A DNA stretch of 5,436 bases from assembly GCA_964544345.1 (NCBI GenBank), contig CAZJBT010000127.1:1-5436 (forward strand). Direction: 5' to 3'. This document shows, in pieces, positions 4,977 to 5,436 of the stretch. Both the position numbers and the translations under genes were made by a program. The notes beneath the pieces are model-generated. The model made no database searches, was not told where the DNA came from, and saw only the letters and a list, made by a program, of their open reading frames with translations. The DNA comes from CAKTOF01 sp964544345. Its GTDB lineage: Bacteria; Bacillota; Clostridia; Oscillospirales; Oscillospiraceae. Numbering within the stretch: position 1 is the first letter of the stretch; every line of letters begins with the position of its first letter.

Positions 4977-5436
4977 ATGGCATTACCTGAAACCAACCGT
5001 TCGATCCCCGGCAAGCTCAAGGGCACCGGCCGCGCCAGTATGGCGGAGTGGCTCGGTGTGCCGCCGGAATTCGACCACATCGACGAGACGCTCGAGGCCG
5101 ACGTCGTCGTCTGCGGCGCGGGCGTCGCAGGCGTTGCGGCAGTCCGCGGCGCAGTCGAGGCCGGCGCTTCCGTCCTTCTCTTTGAAAAGACGGACGATCT
5201 CCAGTCGCGCTCCGGCGACTTCGGCTCCATCGGCAGCAAGCTCGCCGAGCGCTGGAACCGCAAGGGCGAGGAATTCCGCATGGAGATCATGGAGCACTTC
5301 ATGAAGGAGACCTCCTACTGGCCGCGCCAGCGCATTCTGAAAACCTGGCTGGATGAGTGCGGCGACGCGCTCGACTGGTATATTGCTGCGAAGCCCGACC
5401 TTGTTATCCTTGACCGCACGACCGACCCCGTCCCAA
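4977..5436 (+). CDS. FAD-dependent oxidoreductase, fumarate-reductase/flavoprotein-subunit type (3' end outside window)
   Basis: The first 153 codons of a flavoprotein related to fumarate reductase/succinate dehydrogenase flavoprotein subunits and ketosteroid-dehydrogenase-like enzymes (FAD_binding_2 type). Residues 41-71 form the FAD-binding Rossmann start: ADVVVCGAGVAGVAAVRGA, with GxGxxG at Gly47, Gly49 and Gly52, then EAGASVLLFEK with Glu70 placed to bind the FAD ribose. A polar N-terminal extension of about 40 residues (GRASMAEWLGVPP) precedes it; no twin-arginine or other signal peptide is seen, so a cytoplasmic location is likely. The frame stays open to the window end, so the substrate-binding and catalytic part is not visible and the substrate cannot be given. 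ATG 4977 has AAAGGA (4963-4968) 8 bases upstream. It has its own promoter with a candidate operator, divergent from gluQRS. Confidence 0.85.
   Translation, partial: MALPETNRSIPGKLKGTGRASMAEWLGVPPEFDHIDETLEADVVVCGAGVAGVAAVRGAVEAGASVLLFEKTDDLQSRSGDFGSIGSKLAERWNRKGEEFRMEIMEHFMKETSYWPRQRILKTWLDECGDALDWYIAAKPDLVILDRTTDPVP

Overview
The window looks like chromosomal DNA from a fairly GC-rich (about 58-60% by eye) gut-type Firmicute of the class Clostridia, perhaps Oscillospiraceae. This is inferred from the V-type ATPase operon, AGGAGG-type Shine-Dalgarno sites with occasional TTG/GTG starts, sigma-A-like promoters, and the combination of a MATE pump, GluQRS and a fumarate-reductase-like flavoprotein. 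No species can be named from sequence alone.

Layout. Positions 1-1098 (+) hold the distal end of a V-type ATPase operon: the last ~128 codons of subunit B, then complete subunit D. A perfect 32-bp palindrome (1106-1137) closes the operon and probably also ends transcription arriving from the other side. On the minus strand, 2244-1387 encodes a polytopic metal-exporter-like permease with a Cys/His-rich central loop, followed 10 bp later by a frameshifted remnant of a small cysteine-rich CPCC-family protein (1376-1126). A divergent promoter region (about 2245-2460) separates the permease from a plus-strand MATE efflux pump (2461-3840). The MATE gene converges with gluQRS (minus, 4808-3912), and a strong bidirectional hairpin sits between them. 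A second divergent promoter region (4809-4976) then fires gluQRS leftward and, rightward, a FAD-dependent reductase-like flavoprotein cut off by the window end.

How the genes work together. Apart from the ATPase pair (central stalk D inside the A3B3 head) and the permease with its decayed small neighbour, these look like independent single-gene transcription units, each with its own promoter and terminator. Two are transport genes (a likely metal or metalloid exporter and a multidrug/cation antiporter) that diverge from promoters sharing an identical 11-bp TATACTAAAAG segment. GluQRS modifies queuosine in tRNA-Asp. I see no mobile element, CRISPR array, tRNA or rRNA. No wholly new system is evident. 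The most interesting points are the degraded CPCC gene, the duplicated permease with its metal-ligand loop, and the overlapping palindromes at the flavoprotein promoter.
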